64,000 nucleotides of DNA from Okapia johnstoni (GCA_024291935.2 CM044309.1:97117628-97181627), one strand, 5' to 3'; shown: positions 33,087 to 45,395, counted from the stretch's first letter. Numbers and translations: made by a program. The notes: generated by a model not told the origin, from the sequence alone.

Positions 33087-33981
33087 GGCTGTATATTGTC
33101 ACCCTGCTTATTTAACTTATATTCAGAGTACATCATAAGAAATGCTGGGCTGGATGAAGCACAAGCTGGAATCAAGATCACTGGGAGAAATATCAATGAT
33201 CTCAGATATGCAGATGACACCACCCTTATGGAAGAAAGCAAAAAAGAACTAAAGAGCCTCTTGATGAAAGTGAAAAGGGAGAGTGAAAAAGTTGGCTAAA
33301 AACTCAACATTCAGAAAACTAAGATCATGGCATCCAGTCCTATCACTTCATGGCAAATAGATGGGGAAACAGTGGAAACAGTGACAGACTTTATTTTTTG
33401 GGGCTCCAAAATCACTGCAGATGGTGACTGCAGCCATGTAATTAAAAGATGCTTACTCCTTGGGAGAAAAGTTATGACCAACCTAGACAGCACATTACAA
33501 AGCAGAGACATTAATTTGCCAACAAAGGTCCATTTAGTCAAGGCTATGGTTTTCCAGTGGTCATGTATGGATGTGAGAGTTGGACTATAAAGAAAGCTTA
33601 GCACCGAAGAATTGATGCTTTTGAATTGTGGTGTTGGAGAAGACTCTTGAGAGTCCCTTGGACTGCCAGGAGATGCAACCAGTCCATCATAAAGGAAATC
33701 AGTCCTGAATATTCATTGGAAGGACTGACGTGGAAGCTGAAACTCTGATATTTTGGCCATCTGATGCAAAGAACCAACTCATTTGAAAAGACCCTGATGC
33801 TGGGAAAGATTGAAGGTGGGGAGAAGTGGACGACAGAGGAAGAGATGTTTGGATGGCATCACCAACTCAATGGACATGAGTTTGGGTAAACTCCTGGAGT
33901 TGGTGATGAACAGGGAGGCCTGGTGTACTGCAGTCCATGGGGTTGCAAAGAGTCAGACACGACTGAGTGACTGAACTGAAC
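33087..33981 (+). mobile_element. BovB: BovB LINE, 5'-truncated
   Basis: Starts within the RT core at GGCTGTATATTGTCACCCTG and ends ACTGAACTGAACAG. Same orientation as the SINE it abuts. I found no convincing target-site duplication for either element or for the pair. Confidence 0.95.
33096..33590 (+). pseudogene. BovB ORF2 C-terminal half, broken
   Basis: The frame at 33096-33299 reads from SPCLFNLYSEYI through the intact catalytic YADD box to EKVG, then a TAA follows (TTGGCTAA). A downstream segment at 33327-33590 includes SSPITSWQIDGETVETVTDF and LPTKVHLVKAMVF, and ends after a 1-base loss near TTTCCAGTGG. The RT fingers and endonuclease are absent. Confidence 0.88.
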
Positions 33982-36264
33982 AGAATAAATTTTTTTTCCT
34001 AGAGGCCAAACATTTATTTTCCTATTTTATACTTTAAACAAGGGCTTTATTTAAAGGATATTTCTTTTTGCCTTTATATCACAAATGGAAAATTGAATTT
34101 GGCAAGATCCATAAGTTCACAGCAAATATGGGCTAGGCCTGATATTTAAATTATTTTGTGTAATATCAAAATCTGTGTTATTTTTATTTTATCATAAGAT
34201 ATACATACCTTACAGATAAAAGGCAAACTTGAGGAATATCTTAAATTGATAATTACATGTTTTCACACTAATGCTAAACAGATGTTGAAAGACACAAAAG
34301 AATTGTTCTATATTCAGATGAACTATGAACTGTTCACTTTAAATCACTGAAAAAAATCTAAACATTTTAACTTATTAATGTTAGCAAAACTATCATAGTT
34401 AGCATATAATCGGTAGAATTTCTTGAAAATTTAGAGTGATTTGAGAATACTGCTATGCTTTGTGTAGTTTAGATGTACTGTTATTTAACTGAACAGAAAT
34501 CAATAATCTAGAAAAATGGATTCTCAATTAAGTGCAAATGTGAGTTGCTTTTTATTTACTCTATTTTTGCTACTGATGAGGATGAGGATTAAATCTGAGG
34601 CTGATAAAGGAATCTAAAATATACATAATGTTGGATAGAAATTCTACTTCTATAAGTAAAATCATCAATGTTTAATGAGTAGGAATGGATCAATATATAA
34701 GTACTTTTTCTGCTATTCTATTTATCTTTTAATTTAAAATGCATCCTCATCACTAAGTGTAAGAGGTTTGTTAAAAATAAAAAGTAAAAAATAATGTGAT
34801 TTTTCTGTGGCTCAGGGTCACATACTACATATGTGTGTATTAGATATAATACACATTTATGTGTATTAGCTTTGATTCCTTTCATTTCCTCCTCAATTTG
34901 AAGGAGTTTTGTTGGTTTCTTGCTTGCCTAGTCTAGCTTAATGATGCCTTGTCATCTTTCTCTGTTATAAAAGAGAAAAAAGAGAAATAAAATATTTTTT
35001 TCTCCTGCAGTTTTATTATGGGAAAAGATGATATGGGGAGGATGTATAGCTCTGATAAAGTAGAAACATATATTTTAAAAGATATTTCCAACTGAAGCAT
35101 TTTGGATGAACACCCCACACAGACTTTAAGGTGAGATTTATAGATAATGGCAAAGTCGAGTCTGTAATACTTATTTTCAGAATATAGGAAGACTTCAATT
35201 AGAGCAAGTTACAGAGTGTCACCTGTGTTGGAAGCTGCCTCAGGTCAGCTATAAATACATGGCAATCAATACTAGTTAGATGGAATTCTTACTTGTAACT
35301 AGTTTAGGATGTGCAGCAGCAACTCGCTATCTGATGTGTAGCAGGAATAATAGCACAGCCTGAATTCTCAGAGTAGATCACATTATCCCACCAACTCAGG
35401 ACAATGGTCTTTCTAGGGCTGGAGGAGCTGTGATCACAAATCACTGAAGAAGCCAAATCACTAAAATAACATCAATATAATACAAAAGTAGCCTGAAAAA
35501 CCAGTGTACAACATTACTCTATGGAGAAAACAGTTGTTAAAATTTACATCAAAGCAATCTGATACTGTATGATCAATAATAGAAGATTTCCTCCCAAATT
35601 TTGTTTATCAGGGTCAGCCTCAGAAATCTAATAGAGTAGCTTGCCAGTGATTTAAGCTGGAAGGCTCTGTTTTCCATGGGCTTTTACAGAGAGAATTGAA
35701 TTTATGGACTCTTCACACAGCAGTGGCTATTACATGCAAGGTACCAATGACTACTTGATTATCTTGGAAGGACCTCAAAGCTAGTTGGGCATGAAATAGA
35801 GGACCTCTTCAAATGAAAAGGATCAGAATATTCAACACAGTTTATAAAGTGTGACAATTCTATTATGTAAGTTTGAATAGCAGCCACTGTCGGAAAAAAA
35901 ATCCATGAGAATATCCAAGAGAAAAATAGCTTGGCAAAGCTAGTGACCATGAAAAAATATAGGCTTCGTTACTAGGGGGAGAACAATGTGTGGAGATTTT
36001 CTATCTTGGAAACTTCAACTATTCTCCATAGAATATGAAACTAGTCCCCAGTAATGTGAAACTATTATAGCATAGATAATATTGGTAATAACTGACTCTA
36101 GATTTAACATAAAAAATGTCTTGAAGATTGTCTTTTGGAATTATTGATAATATCTAGGCAAGTTTACTTTTTCTGATAAACAGGAATCATGTATAGCTGT
36201 GTGCAAGAACAAAGAACAGGTTGGTAATCCATCCTTTCCTAAGGGAAGAGGAGCTGTTTTTTTT
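33982..36264. other. AT-rich non-coding sequence
   Basis: About 2.3 kb with no recognised mobile element, promoter or exon. Short chance frames only. Confidence 0.5.
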
Positions 36265-36838
36265 TTTAATATGCATTTAATCTTAGAACAGTATTAAACT
36301 TGCAGAATTATTGTGAAAACTGTGAAAGAGCTCCTACTTGACCTGCACTCAGTTTCTCTTATTATGAACATACTACATTTGTAATACATTTGTCACCATT
36401 AATGAACAATGAATTATTACATTATTATTAGTTAACATTTGTACTTTATTCATATTTCTTTAATTATTACCTAAAGACCTTTTTAGCTTCTAGGATCCTA
36501 TTCAAGATACCTAATTATCTCAATTTGTCATGTCTCTCTTGGTTGTAACAGTTTCTCAGACTTTTCTTGTTTTTGGTGACCTTGAGAATTTTGCAGAGTG
36601 CTGGTCAGATATTTTCTAAAATATCCTTCAACTGAGATTTGTCTGGTATTTTCTCATAGTTAGACTGGTGTGATGAATTTTAAGGAGGAAAACCATAGAG
36701 GCAAAGTGCCATCTTCCTTACATCATATCAAGGGTACATACTATTGATATGACTTACTGCTGATCTTTACCATCACCCAACTTTAGGTAGTGTTGTCAGT
36801 TTTACCCACTATAAACTTACCTTTTTTCCTCCCTATCT
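36265..36838. mobile_element. L1: Old L1 3' UTR, left part
   Basis: CAATTTGTCATGTCTCTCTT, GTGACCTTGAGAATTTTG, TTTGTCTGGTATTTTCTCAT and TTCCTTACATCATATCAAGG follow the order of an ancient mammalian L1 3' UTR. It is interrupted at 36839 by a headless SINE. I leave the strand open. Confidence 0.65.
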
Positions 36839-36990
36839 GATGTGGGTTTGACCCCTGGGTTGGGAAGATCCCCTGGAGAAGGAAGTGGCAACCCACTGCA
36901 GTATTCTTGCCTGGGAGTCCCACGAACAGAGGAGGCTGGCGGCCTACAGTCCATGGAGTCGCAGGGCTGGACATGAAACAACAGCAACAA
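36839..36990 (+). mobile_element. Bov-tA: Bov-tA SINE, head truncated
   Basis: Begins inside the head at GATGTGGGTTTGACCCC and runs through GGAGAAGGAAGTGGCAACCC to GGACATGAAACAACAGCAAC. 5' truncation is unusual for a SINE this otherwise intact. Confidence 0.9.
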
Positions 36991-37480
36991 TTTGTGTTGT
37001 ATTCTCTGCAGAAAGGCACTGTTAGCAGCTTGCATTTAAGGAGTGATGTTATGGCCTAATTCCTTAAAAGCAGAGCACTTACACCAATTTTATTTGGAAT
37101 TCCTTTGCATTGGAGACTTGTCTCTTTTTCTCCTTTTAATTTACTTGATCCATCATTTATTTATAACTAATGGATTCATGAATATCTATGCTGTATTTTG
37201 GATTATAACTCAACATGATTTTACTTATTTTGTTGCTGAAATCATTCCAGCTTTGGCCATAGAGAGCTCTTTCAGATGGTTTTTGTACTCCTTTGACATA
37301 TTTCCACCTTTGTTTTATTTTGAATTTATTTGCTTGCTTTTAGTACTTTCTGGCACTACAAAATTTTGGTGTTAGTTGAGCTCTTTGAAACTGGGATATC
37401 ACTGTGTCCATGACCTCGCAGATGACAGAGGGAAATATATATCATGTATATGTATATTCACTTACCTACAAATATTTCTT
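36991..37480. mobile_element. L1: Old L1 3' UTR, right part
   Basis: Continues with TGGATTCATGAATATCTATG, TTCCAGCTTTGGCCATAGAG, GAGCTCTTTCAGATGG and ACTTTCTGGCACTAC, then GGAAATATATATCATG. The 110-codon frame at 37043-37375 lies within it. It is hydrophobic by composition and is not a gene. Confidence 0.65.
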
Positions 37481-38640
37481 TATGTAACCATATATATCTA
37501 TTTTAAGTTAAATACCAATTCCTATTGAAATAGGACTTTTTTTGTTTAGCATCCAGGACTGTATGATGATGTTCAAAAACTGCATGTCTTTTTTGACACT
37601 TTAATAAATTTGTTTTACATAATCTTGCATTGGTCTGTAATTTTGTTAAAAATAAAACTATCTTCTCACTGGACTGTAACCACACTTATTTTAAGTTAAA
37701 TTTTCAGTTTTTATTTGATAGAATTCTGGGTTTGAGGATATAATCTCCAAACTCTGATGGTCTGAGATTTCTGAAGTCTCTTCTTTCAGGAATGACAGAT
37801 TGTTAGAGAACTAATTTATACTTTTCCAGCCCAAAGAATACTGAGTTTTCTCCTAGAAAATGACTGTTTATTTTTTCCCTCTCAATTTGGCAGAGTTCCT
37901 ATAAATATGTGTCTTTCAAACTTGCCTAAATATTAAATCACCTGAGAACTTTAACCAAAAGTATTAATATGATCTCTCTACTCTAGACTAAATTCAGTTT
38001 GAGTGGAATGAGGCTGTGGAAATATTTATTTTTAAATCTCCCAGATGATTATATTATAGGGCCAGTAATGGCAGTAGCATTGATATAAATGACTTTTAAG
38101 ATCCTTTGGTCCTGAGATGCTGCAAATCTATTATTTTCAATAATATGATTATTTGGATCAGTTGGTGTTTCATTCCCTGTACAATGTAATACATGCAAAA
38201 TAGCTGCAGCTTTAAAAGTTATTTGGTGCTTGAGCAGTCAGATTAAAGAGAGTTTGCTTTATGTTTGCTATAGACCTTTTATCCTGGTACCATATAAACC
38301 CAATTTTATACAGTGGGGCTTGTGGCCATTTGAGAAAATAAAATTGAACTAGGCCAATGTGAAACAGTTATTCCAGAATTCAAAGTTCAAGTCCGCTGTG
38401 GGTGATTTGAACTGCTTCCCCATATTGGCGAATTACACACTCTTTGTTGACCTACTTTGAGATAGAAAGATTCAGCTCTTAAAAAGCAGAAAAATACTAT
38501 TCCTTCACCTTCTAAGTAAGATTGTACCCAAAGCAAAATAACAGTGTGGGCTGTTCTCAGAGATCTTCAGGGAAGACTTCACAGAACACTAATAATACAT
38601 TCAGGTATTGAGTGAGGTCCAAGGTCAGGAAACAGTGAAA
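37481..38640. other. AT-rich non-coding sequence
   Basis: No recognised gene or named repeat. Confidence 0.5.
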
Positions 38641-38644
38641 TCTA

Positions 38645-38860
38645 ACAACTGAAAGTATTAAACTAGAAACTTAGATACTTGGATTTTAGTTCTGAGACTC
38701 TGTAAAAGAATTTTTGATACGAGGGGAGTCATAACATTTCTGTGTGCTTTGGTTTCTGCATCTGTAAAACAAGAACAATTCATCTTCTTCATTAGAATGC
38801 CAAACAGATGCATGAAGAAATCTGTATGAAAACACTTCAGATGCTATACTCTACCAAGTA
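38645..38860 (+). mobile_element. MIR: MIR SINE fragment
   Basis: TTGGATTTTAGTTCTGAGAC, TGCTTTGGTTTCTGCATCTG and TAAAACAAGAACAATTC follow the sense MIR order. Confidence 0.6.
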
Positions 38861-38961
38861 CCAAGTTGTTCTTGCTCTTTTATCGGATTCAAATATCTTT
38901 TGTAATCTAAATAAATTGCCTCCTTAACAGTGTTTAGGAAAATTAGAAACATAGTTTATGC

Positions 38962-39183
38962 CTGCTTGCTAAACCGTTTCAGACGTGTCCGAATCTGTGC
39001 AAACCTATGGACTGCAGGCTGCCAGGCTCCTCTGTCCATGGGATTTTCCATGCAAGAATACTGGAGTGGGTTGCCCAAGTCCTCCTCCAGGGGATATTCC
39101 TAACCCAGGGATCGAACCCATGTCTCTTATGTCTAACCTGCATTGCCAGGAGGATTCTTTACCACTAGCACCATTTGGAGACA
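38962..39183 (-). mobile_element. Bov-tA: Bov-tA SINE
   Basis: Antisense copy of the longer-head subfamily (CTCCTCCAGGGGATATTCCT, GTCTCTTATGTCTAACCTGC, TTACCACTAGCACCATTTGG). The tail carries GCTTGCTAAACCGTTTCAG. Confidence 0.92.
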
Positions 39184-39265
39184 CTTAGCTTACACAGCTT
39201 ATTTGCAAAGAGGTCCTTCCCAGTGTTTTGGCCTAATATTTTTCTTCCTAATGCCAATCATCTTT

Positions 39266-39420
39266 GTGTAGTCATATATATATATGTATATTATATATAT
39301 TTATATAATAAATATATAAATGATATATATTTATTTATATAATGTTTATATGTATATTATATATAGTATACATAATATTATACATTTACAAATATATATA
39401 CATATATATGTGTATATACT
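39266..39420. repeat. AT-rich satellite-like tract, left part
   Basis: Over 150 bp of almost only A and T with TATATATG and ATATTTATA units, capable of cruciform or slipped structures. It continues after the SINE at 39721. Confidence 0.93.
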
Positions 39421-39712
39421 ACTGAAAGTCGCTCAGTTGTGTCCAACTCTTTGCAACCCCATGGACTATACAGTCCATGGGATTCTCCAAGCCAGAATTC
39501 TGGAGTGGGTAGCCTTTCCCTTCCCCAGGGGATCTTCCCAACCCAGGGATTGAACCCAGGTCTCTTGCATTGCAGGCGGATTCTTTACAAGCTGAGCCAC
39601 AAGGGAAGCCCAAGAATACTGTAGTGGGAAACCTATCCCTTCTCTAGTGGATTGAACTGGGGTCTCCTGCATTGCAGGCAGATTCTTTACCAACTGAGCT
39701 ATCAGGGAAGCC
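39421..39712 (-). mobile_element. Bov-tA: Bov-tA SINE with duplicated tRNA-like head
   Basis: The same two-headed plan as the copy at 1685-1994, with shared markers CACAAGGGAAGCCCAAGAAT and GAGCTATCAGGGAAGCC. The outer head has lost about 25 bp (CTCTAGTGGATTGAACTGG). It sits in a TA-rich tract. TATATACTA at 39413-39421 and 39726-39734 may be the target-site duplication, but low complexity makes this weak. Confidence 0.92.
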
Positions 39713-39720
39713 CCTGAAGC

Positions 39721-39800
39721 CCATATATATACTATTTATATGTATATTATATATATATATATATATAATATTACACATTCAAAATGTATATACATATAGA
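39721..39800. repeat. AT-rich satellite-like tract, right part
   Basis: TATATA-rich sequence continuing the tract split by the SINE. Confidence 0.92.
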
Positions 39801-41639
39801 TTTTTTTTCTGCATGTTAAGTCAAGTTATGAGTCCCTCAAGGTGACTCTATAAAGATGTTTACAGCTCTTTATTTTCCAGGAGTAGACAGAACCTGCTAC
39901 TGTTGATTTACCCAGGTTGAAAGAGTGACTTAATTTTAACTGTTTTATCAGCTTTTGCCATTCCAGCTCTGAAATTCTGTGATTCTAATGGTGTATATGA
40001 AAATTCTAAGTGGATTTAGCTTCCACATTATAAAGATCTCTGACTCAATCAATCACACACTAAATAAGGTAGCTTGGAGAAAATTATATTAAGAACCTTT
40101 ATTTTGAGTTTTGATGACTAGCTATTTAGTTGAATGGGTTTCTCTATTAGCTCCTCTGAAGAGCTTCATTTAGTATAGAATGAGGTAAGGTGACAGTTTA
40201 TGTACAGTGCTGCTGGGCTCCAAAAATAAACACCTTGATTATTTTTTTAGCTATATTTACAGCTTCTCTAAAGGTGGTTCTTGACTCAGAACTTTTGAAT
40301 GCTATTTCTCTGTAGGTGAAGATGGTGACATGCAGATTACCTGCAGTGCCATGCACAACTCAAGAGAGTTCAATGAAGGGCAGGAAAAGCAGTTGTCTTT
40401 TTGCATGAGTCACCTTGTACCCAGACAGCCTACGGGTGGTTTTGTGTGCAAAAGTGGGTTCAACAGACTTGAACCCAAAGGAAGGTTGTACTGTAGTTAT
40501 TACATCAAAAAATAATAAAAAGGTGTTGGGAAGATATGGATATCTGAACACTAATACAATATAGAGAAAAAATCTCAAGTGTCCCATATCTGAAAAGAAA
40601 CTCAAGATTTTTCTTTGACAGTGAACAATAGATTTATTTTTAGAGAGAAACTGTAAAACAAACTATAACTTGGGCTTTCATTTAGTACTTTTGAAAGTGT
40701 CAGGCACTTTTCTGTATGACACCTGATACTTTCTACAAGTCCTATCTTCCTACCCAAAATGCACCCAGCTTTTTCAACCATAATTATCTCAAATCCATCT
40801 TCCATCACCACCCCTTCCTCACCGTATAGAGCTTTTGATACTAGATGAAAATGGACTCGACTCATTTTCTCTGAGACACATCAGAATGTGAAACTTGAAT
40901 CAAAAGGGAAGGAAGAGGATTTTTGAAAACATCACCCTGGTGTATAGCTAGACTTGGGTCACGACTGAGACTTCAGTTCTAAGTCACAAAGGAAGCAGTG
41001 GAGGGAATGGAGGCGCCTCTCTCAGTACTTTCCCTTCGTGCCTGGATGCGCTGCAGAGCGACTTAGGACCAGCCTGAGGAGCGACACATACTTCGGTCAT
41101 ACCTTACCTTCACCACTTACCACCCTTCTAACGTTGGAAGGGCCACTTGATCACACAGAGTATTAACTCAGAGGTCTAGCATACGGATTGACAAAATCAG
41201 GTTATATGTATACTCTGTAGAAAGTGGACACTCAATATAGTAATTATCATGTTATTATAGTGTAGGTAAATAATATCCATTATCCAAAGTATCAGTAACA
41301 CAGAGTTCTAAATCAATTGCTCCATACTTAAAGCCACACTTTCAAATAATTAAACCCCTGGTTTTGATCTTTGACCCTTTTGCCACTTAATAGCTTGGTC
41401 CTCCCAATAACTTCCTCACACTGTCAAACTAGACCTGCCCTCAGTTTTCCAATCCTAGGTGACAGAGATGCACCATGGAAGGAAATATTTCAAATCCCTG
41501 AAACATATCCTGAAATAGAAATATTTTTAAACTCTATAAAATATAATCATTTAAAATGTACCTATTATATCCCTGTGGAGTAAACAAACACAGCTTTTCT
41601 GGAATACTGATGCTGTATCACTGGAGTGCTCCATCCAGT
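39801..41639. other. Non-coding, no assigned element
   Basis: About 1.8 kb unassigned. The short stretch at 40985-41095 is locally GC-richer with a few CpGs, but is much too small for a CpG island. The 61-codon frame at 40330-40515 has no domain or context. Confidence 0.5.
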
Positions 41640-42240
41640 TGACTGGCATTCATTCATTACTTTTACTCCTATAGCTAATTCAGCCATGATATCCAGCAGA
41701 TTTCTCCTACCAAATTTCTCTTTTACCCGTTACTTTTTCCTTCCCATCTTCCACCAAGCTAGTCCATGCTGCCATCATCTCTCATGGTCTTTGAATACTG
41801 CAGTCCCTCCTAGCAGGTCTCCAGGCTTTCACTCCAGCCACTTCCCTTCAGTCTCCCCAGATCTCTCAGGGACGATTTCCCTTGCTCTCAGGATGAATAA
41901 CAAAGTTCCAGGGCAGCTTGAATGTGCTGCGTGATGGGGTTTCTGCCTTCTAGCCTCATCTCATGCCATGCTTCCTACTTGGCACTCCAGTCGCTCTGTG
42001 TTTATCTCAGTCCTTTCTGCAATGTTGTCAGAAGAAATTTTATTTTTCCTGAAATGACCTTCCTTCTCCTTCCCCATCATCACAGTTAATGTCAGCTCAC
42101 TGGAATTTAGTTTAAATAACATTTCCTTAAGAAAGCTCTCCCTGATTTTCCAGACTTGCCAGATTAGTCAGGCCTACAGTGATATATTCCCAGTGTTTCT
42201 GACCTTGTCATAGCACTTACTGCTATGATTGTTTAATGAT
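41640..42240 (+). mobile_element. L2: L2 LINE, 3' region
   Basis: CTAGCCTCATCTCATGCCAT, TTAAGAAAGCTCTCCCTGAT, GTCATAGCACTTACTGCTAT and TGATTGTTTAATG follow the L2 3' region in sense. The 102-codon frame at 41626-41934 lies inside and is a chance frame. Confidence 0.7.
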
Positions 42241-42630
42241 TAATCAATAAAAACAATATCAGCCTAACTATTGTGTTGTGTGCTGGAGGCGAGAGAGAGA
42301 GGAGGAACCCTAAGACTGAGACAATAGTGCCCAGATATTTATTGACTAGTTGATGCCTTAAGAAGAGGTGGTCTCAGAAGGAAAGGCTGCCTTGCCAGAC
42401 CTGAGGTGGGCTTAATTTTAACACAAGTTAGCAGTCTGTGTGTAGCACTGAAGTAGAGCATCAGAAAAGAACAAATAAGTTGGGTGATTGCCATATTAAT
42501 ACATCCAGAATATCTAAGTAGAGCAATTTTAAGTCCTCAAGCTGAGGGCTGAATATCAGTCCCATGGAACTATCAGCAGACCTGAGTATGCACTGGTCTT
42601 TCCTATGGAAAATGATCATCACCAATAGTG
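42241..42630. other. Non-coding, no assigned element
   Basis: Includes a short GAGAGAGAGAGGAGG run at about 42289-42303. No gene seen. Confidence 0.5.
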
Positions 42631-42632
42631 TT

Positions 42633-42732
42633 AATCACACAGTCGTGTCTGACTCTTTGCGACCCCATGGACTGTAGCCCTCCAGTTTCCTCTGCCCATG
42701 GAATTCTCCAGGCAAGAATACTGGAGTGTGGG
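42633..42732 (-). mobile_element. Bov-tA: Bov-tA/Bov-A body fragment
   Basis: CACAGTCGTGTCTGACTCTT to GCAAGAATACTGGAGTGTGG: only the BovB-derived 3' body remains. The tRNA-like head is absent. Confidence 0.88.
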
Positions 42733-43184
42733 GCGGGGATTGCTTAAATATGCCAACATCCTATGCTAAAACATTTATTCTAAAGTTAACTCAGGTGCTG
42801 AAGAGTTTTACTCTTTTCCTGAAAAAAACTTCATAGTTGACAATTTCTCTGTTGATGGTAAACTGCCTATAGAGAAAACTTTTTCCTTTCTATCAAATAT
42901 TGGTCAAGAAGAATGCAGTGAATGAAATGCAAAGGGAACAATCACTATAGAGACATTAATCTCACTATTTGCCCTTAAGGAAGGGCAAATTTTGTGTGAT
43001 GAAGAAGAGGCAGCTAACTGTAGTTTTTCTATTCAAGTTTCTCCTTTGTCTAGGCCATTAAAAATTTCAAAACAGTCAACAGAAGCAGAGAAAAATACCA
43101 TAAATATTTCTGATACTCTAAAAATGTTTCTAAACATCCCGCTTATGAATTTTCAGTGTCAACAAAGGTAGAAGAAAACCAGCA
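42733..43184. other. AT-rich non-coding sequence
   Basis: No gene or named repeat seen. Confidence 0.5.
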
Positions 43185-43380
43185 TGTCTTGAATACCAGT
43201 TATGTGCCTGATCCTGTAATAGGTGCTTTCTTTATATTTTTCTTCTTTGTCCTATGTTAATCTTTAAACTACTCTGAAGGAAATATATTATTGTTTCCAA
43301 TTTACAGTGTTTTTTAAAAAAGTAATTTGCTAAGTCTAATAATAGATGTATCTGGCATTTGGAAACAAGTTCACTCAGCT
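43185..43380 (-). mobile_element. MIR: MIR SINE fragment (degraded)
   Basis: GAATACCAGTTATGTGCCTG, AATAGGTGCTTTCTTTATAT and GAAGGAAATATATTATTGTT resemble the antisense MIR core in order. Confidence 0.5.
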
Positions 43381-44297
43381 TCAAAAACTGTGTTCTGAAA
43401 TGTATTTTCTCCCAAAGGTAATAAAAAAACTCCTAAAAAGTTTCTTCCAATTCTAAAATTCTAAAAATATATTTAAATCATGGCATTAACAATCTTCCTT
43501 CTAGCAAAATTTTAACATGGTTAAATGCAACTCTGCACATATTCCTTGCCTGCACCTAAAAAACTAAAAGTGGATTGAGAAAAGCCATAAAAGTGCTGAC
43601 TGGACTCACTTTAAATTCATGATTACAAACCTCAAAGGGACTTCGGTCCTGCCAGGCAATCCTCTCTGTTTCCTGGGTAGATTCACTCTGTCACTCAGCT
43701 CTTTCTCATCTGCTCCTCCTTCCTCCAGCCTCTACAACCTTTGGTCCTTCCTCACTCTCAGTTACTGACCATGCTTTTTTTTTTTAATAGAAAAATTGGA
43801 AAATCTCCAGATATTTCTATTTACATGTCTATCAACTTATCTGTACATATATATTTTGTCTTTCCTCATGTTACAATAGATGGGCTGACTGCCACAATCT
43901 AATGATAGCACCTCCATTTATGTACTAGATACCAACTTGCATTAATTTAAAGAATTTTCTCCTGAAATAGTTCCTTCTCTCCATCATTATCAGTTTTTTC
44001 TTTTTTCCGTATCTATTGGAAAATTCCAAAGAGTATATGTTTGTGTGTGTATGTATATGGATTGAACCACCTGTGAAGCCCCAGAGTGCCTTTAGCTTAA
44101 AATAATTCGCTTGCAAATGTGGCACAAATTGGGGAGGTCTATTCTGAACCCCTACAGTGTCAAATACATAACTCAAAACTGAACATATCCCCCAAAGAAG
44201 TCTTGATTTTTGCTCCCTGCCCACCTAATATTGTCTTCTGTGTTACTTCCATTTCTATAAATGCTAAAAATAGAAAATGGGAGAAAAGTGTGACTTG
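43381..44297. other. Non-coding, no assigned element
   Basis: No gene. A CT-rich part (43640-43770) and a poly-T run at about 43777-43786 are present. The 99-codon minus frame at 43925-44224 has no domain. Confidence 0.5.
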
Positions 44298-44308
44298 AAG
44301 TTATCATG

Positions 44309-44514
44309 AAGTGAAGTGAGGTGAAGTTGCTTAGTTGTGTCCGACTCTTTGCAACCCCATGGACTGTAGCCTGTCAGCCTCCTCCGTCCATGAGATTTTC
44401 CAGGCAAGAGTAATGGAATGGGTTGCCATTTCCTTCTCCAGGGGATCTTCTCAACCCAGGGATTGAACTCGGGTCTCCCACATTGCAGGCAGACTCTTTA
44501 CTGTCTGAGCCACC
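44309..44514 (-). mobile_element. Bov-tA: Bov-tA SINE
   Basis: Full-length antisense copy with a perfect 11-bp target-site duplication AAGTTATCATG at 44298-44308 and 44515-44525. Confidence 0.96.
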
Positions 44515-44533
44515 AAGTTATCATGTGTATGTG

Positions 44534-44655
44534 TGTGTTAGATGCTCAATTGTGTTCAACTCTTTGTGACCCCATGGACTGCAGCCTGCTAGGCTCCTCT
44601 GTCCGTGGAATTCTCCAGGCAAGAATACTGGAGTGGGTTGCCATGCCCTTCTCCC
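44534..44655 (-). mobile_element. Bov-tA: Bov-tA/Bov-A body fragment
   Basis: GTTAGATGCTCAATTGTGTT to GGGTTGCCATGCCCTTCTCC, head missing. It lies right next to the previous SINE, in the same orientation. Confidence 0.9.
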
Positions 44656-44689
44656 CCAAGTTGTCACAGACCCACCTATTTTTCTCTTT

Positions 44690-45395
44690 CTGTGAAATCT
44701 CTGGGCTCTATCTTGGAACTAAATCTGGAATCTGACCAGGACTCATCAACTTCACCTCCAAAATCAAAGGAAGTCACAAACATTTGCTCCCCTTCCCCAT
44801 TTCTCCCCATGTTGATCATCACAAAGGAATCAGAGTTCCTCTTTTTGTTCATAATAGTCTCTAGAAAGTAGGAACAAGTCTTTACATTTAAGTGAAAATT
44901 TTTAATTTCTCTGTTCAAACCCATCAGTGTCTTCCCCTTTACATCAAGGTACCAGTAGATCTAGGCCCCCAATTCTTTTATCTTATTTCCCACTTCTCTT
45001 TCTAAAGTCTGCAGTGCCAATCACACTGGCCTCCTTTGTCATTTACCTTTCCTTCGGCCTGGAATGCAGTTTCCCCAGCTCTGCACAGGATGTCAGCCTC
45101 CTCAGGCATTCAGGCCATCTCATCTCTGACTCCTCTCTGTATTAATACCCTTGTGTAGCATTCCTGTTCTGCACTGTTCCTTACCATGCTGTATTGTTCT
45201 CTCACAATACTTACCACTCTCTGAACTATAAATATGTGTTGACTAATTTTCTTCTTATTTTCATTCACCTCACACCAGAATATAAGCTTCTTGAGACCAG
45301 GATAAAATTCAGTTTTACCACTAAAATCTCAGAACTTCAACCTCTGCATAGCATAGAATAGGTACTGGATAAATATTTGATTAGTATATAAATCA
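44690..45395 (+). mobile_element. L2: L2 LINE, 3' end
   Basis: CTTTCCTTCGGCCTGGAATG, CCATCTCATCTCTGACTCCT, AATATAAGCTTCTTGAGACC and AGGTACTGGATAAATATTTG follow the L2 3' end in sense. This is the best-preserved L2 in the window; its chance frames are not genes. Confidence 0.75.

Noticed and set aside
37043..37375. 110-codon hydrophobic frame that looks like a membrane protein
   Set aside because: It lies wholly in an old L1 3' UTR; Phe/Leu/Ile richness comes from T-rich sequence.
40985..41095. Small GC-richer patch as a promoter or CpG island
   Set aside because: It spans about 110 bp with only a few CpGs, with no initiator, exon or transcript evidence.
41626..41934. 102-codon plus-strand frame
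   Set aside because: It lies in an L2 3' region and has no motif.
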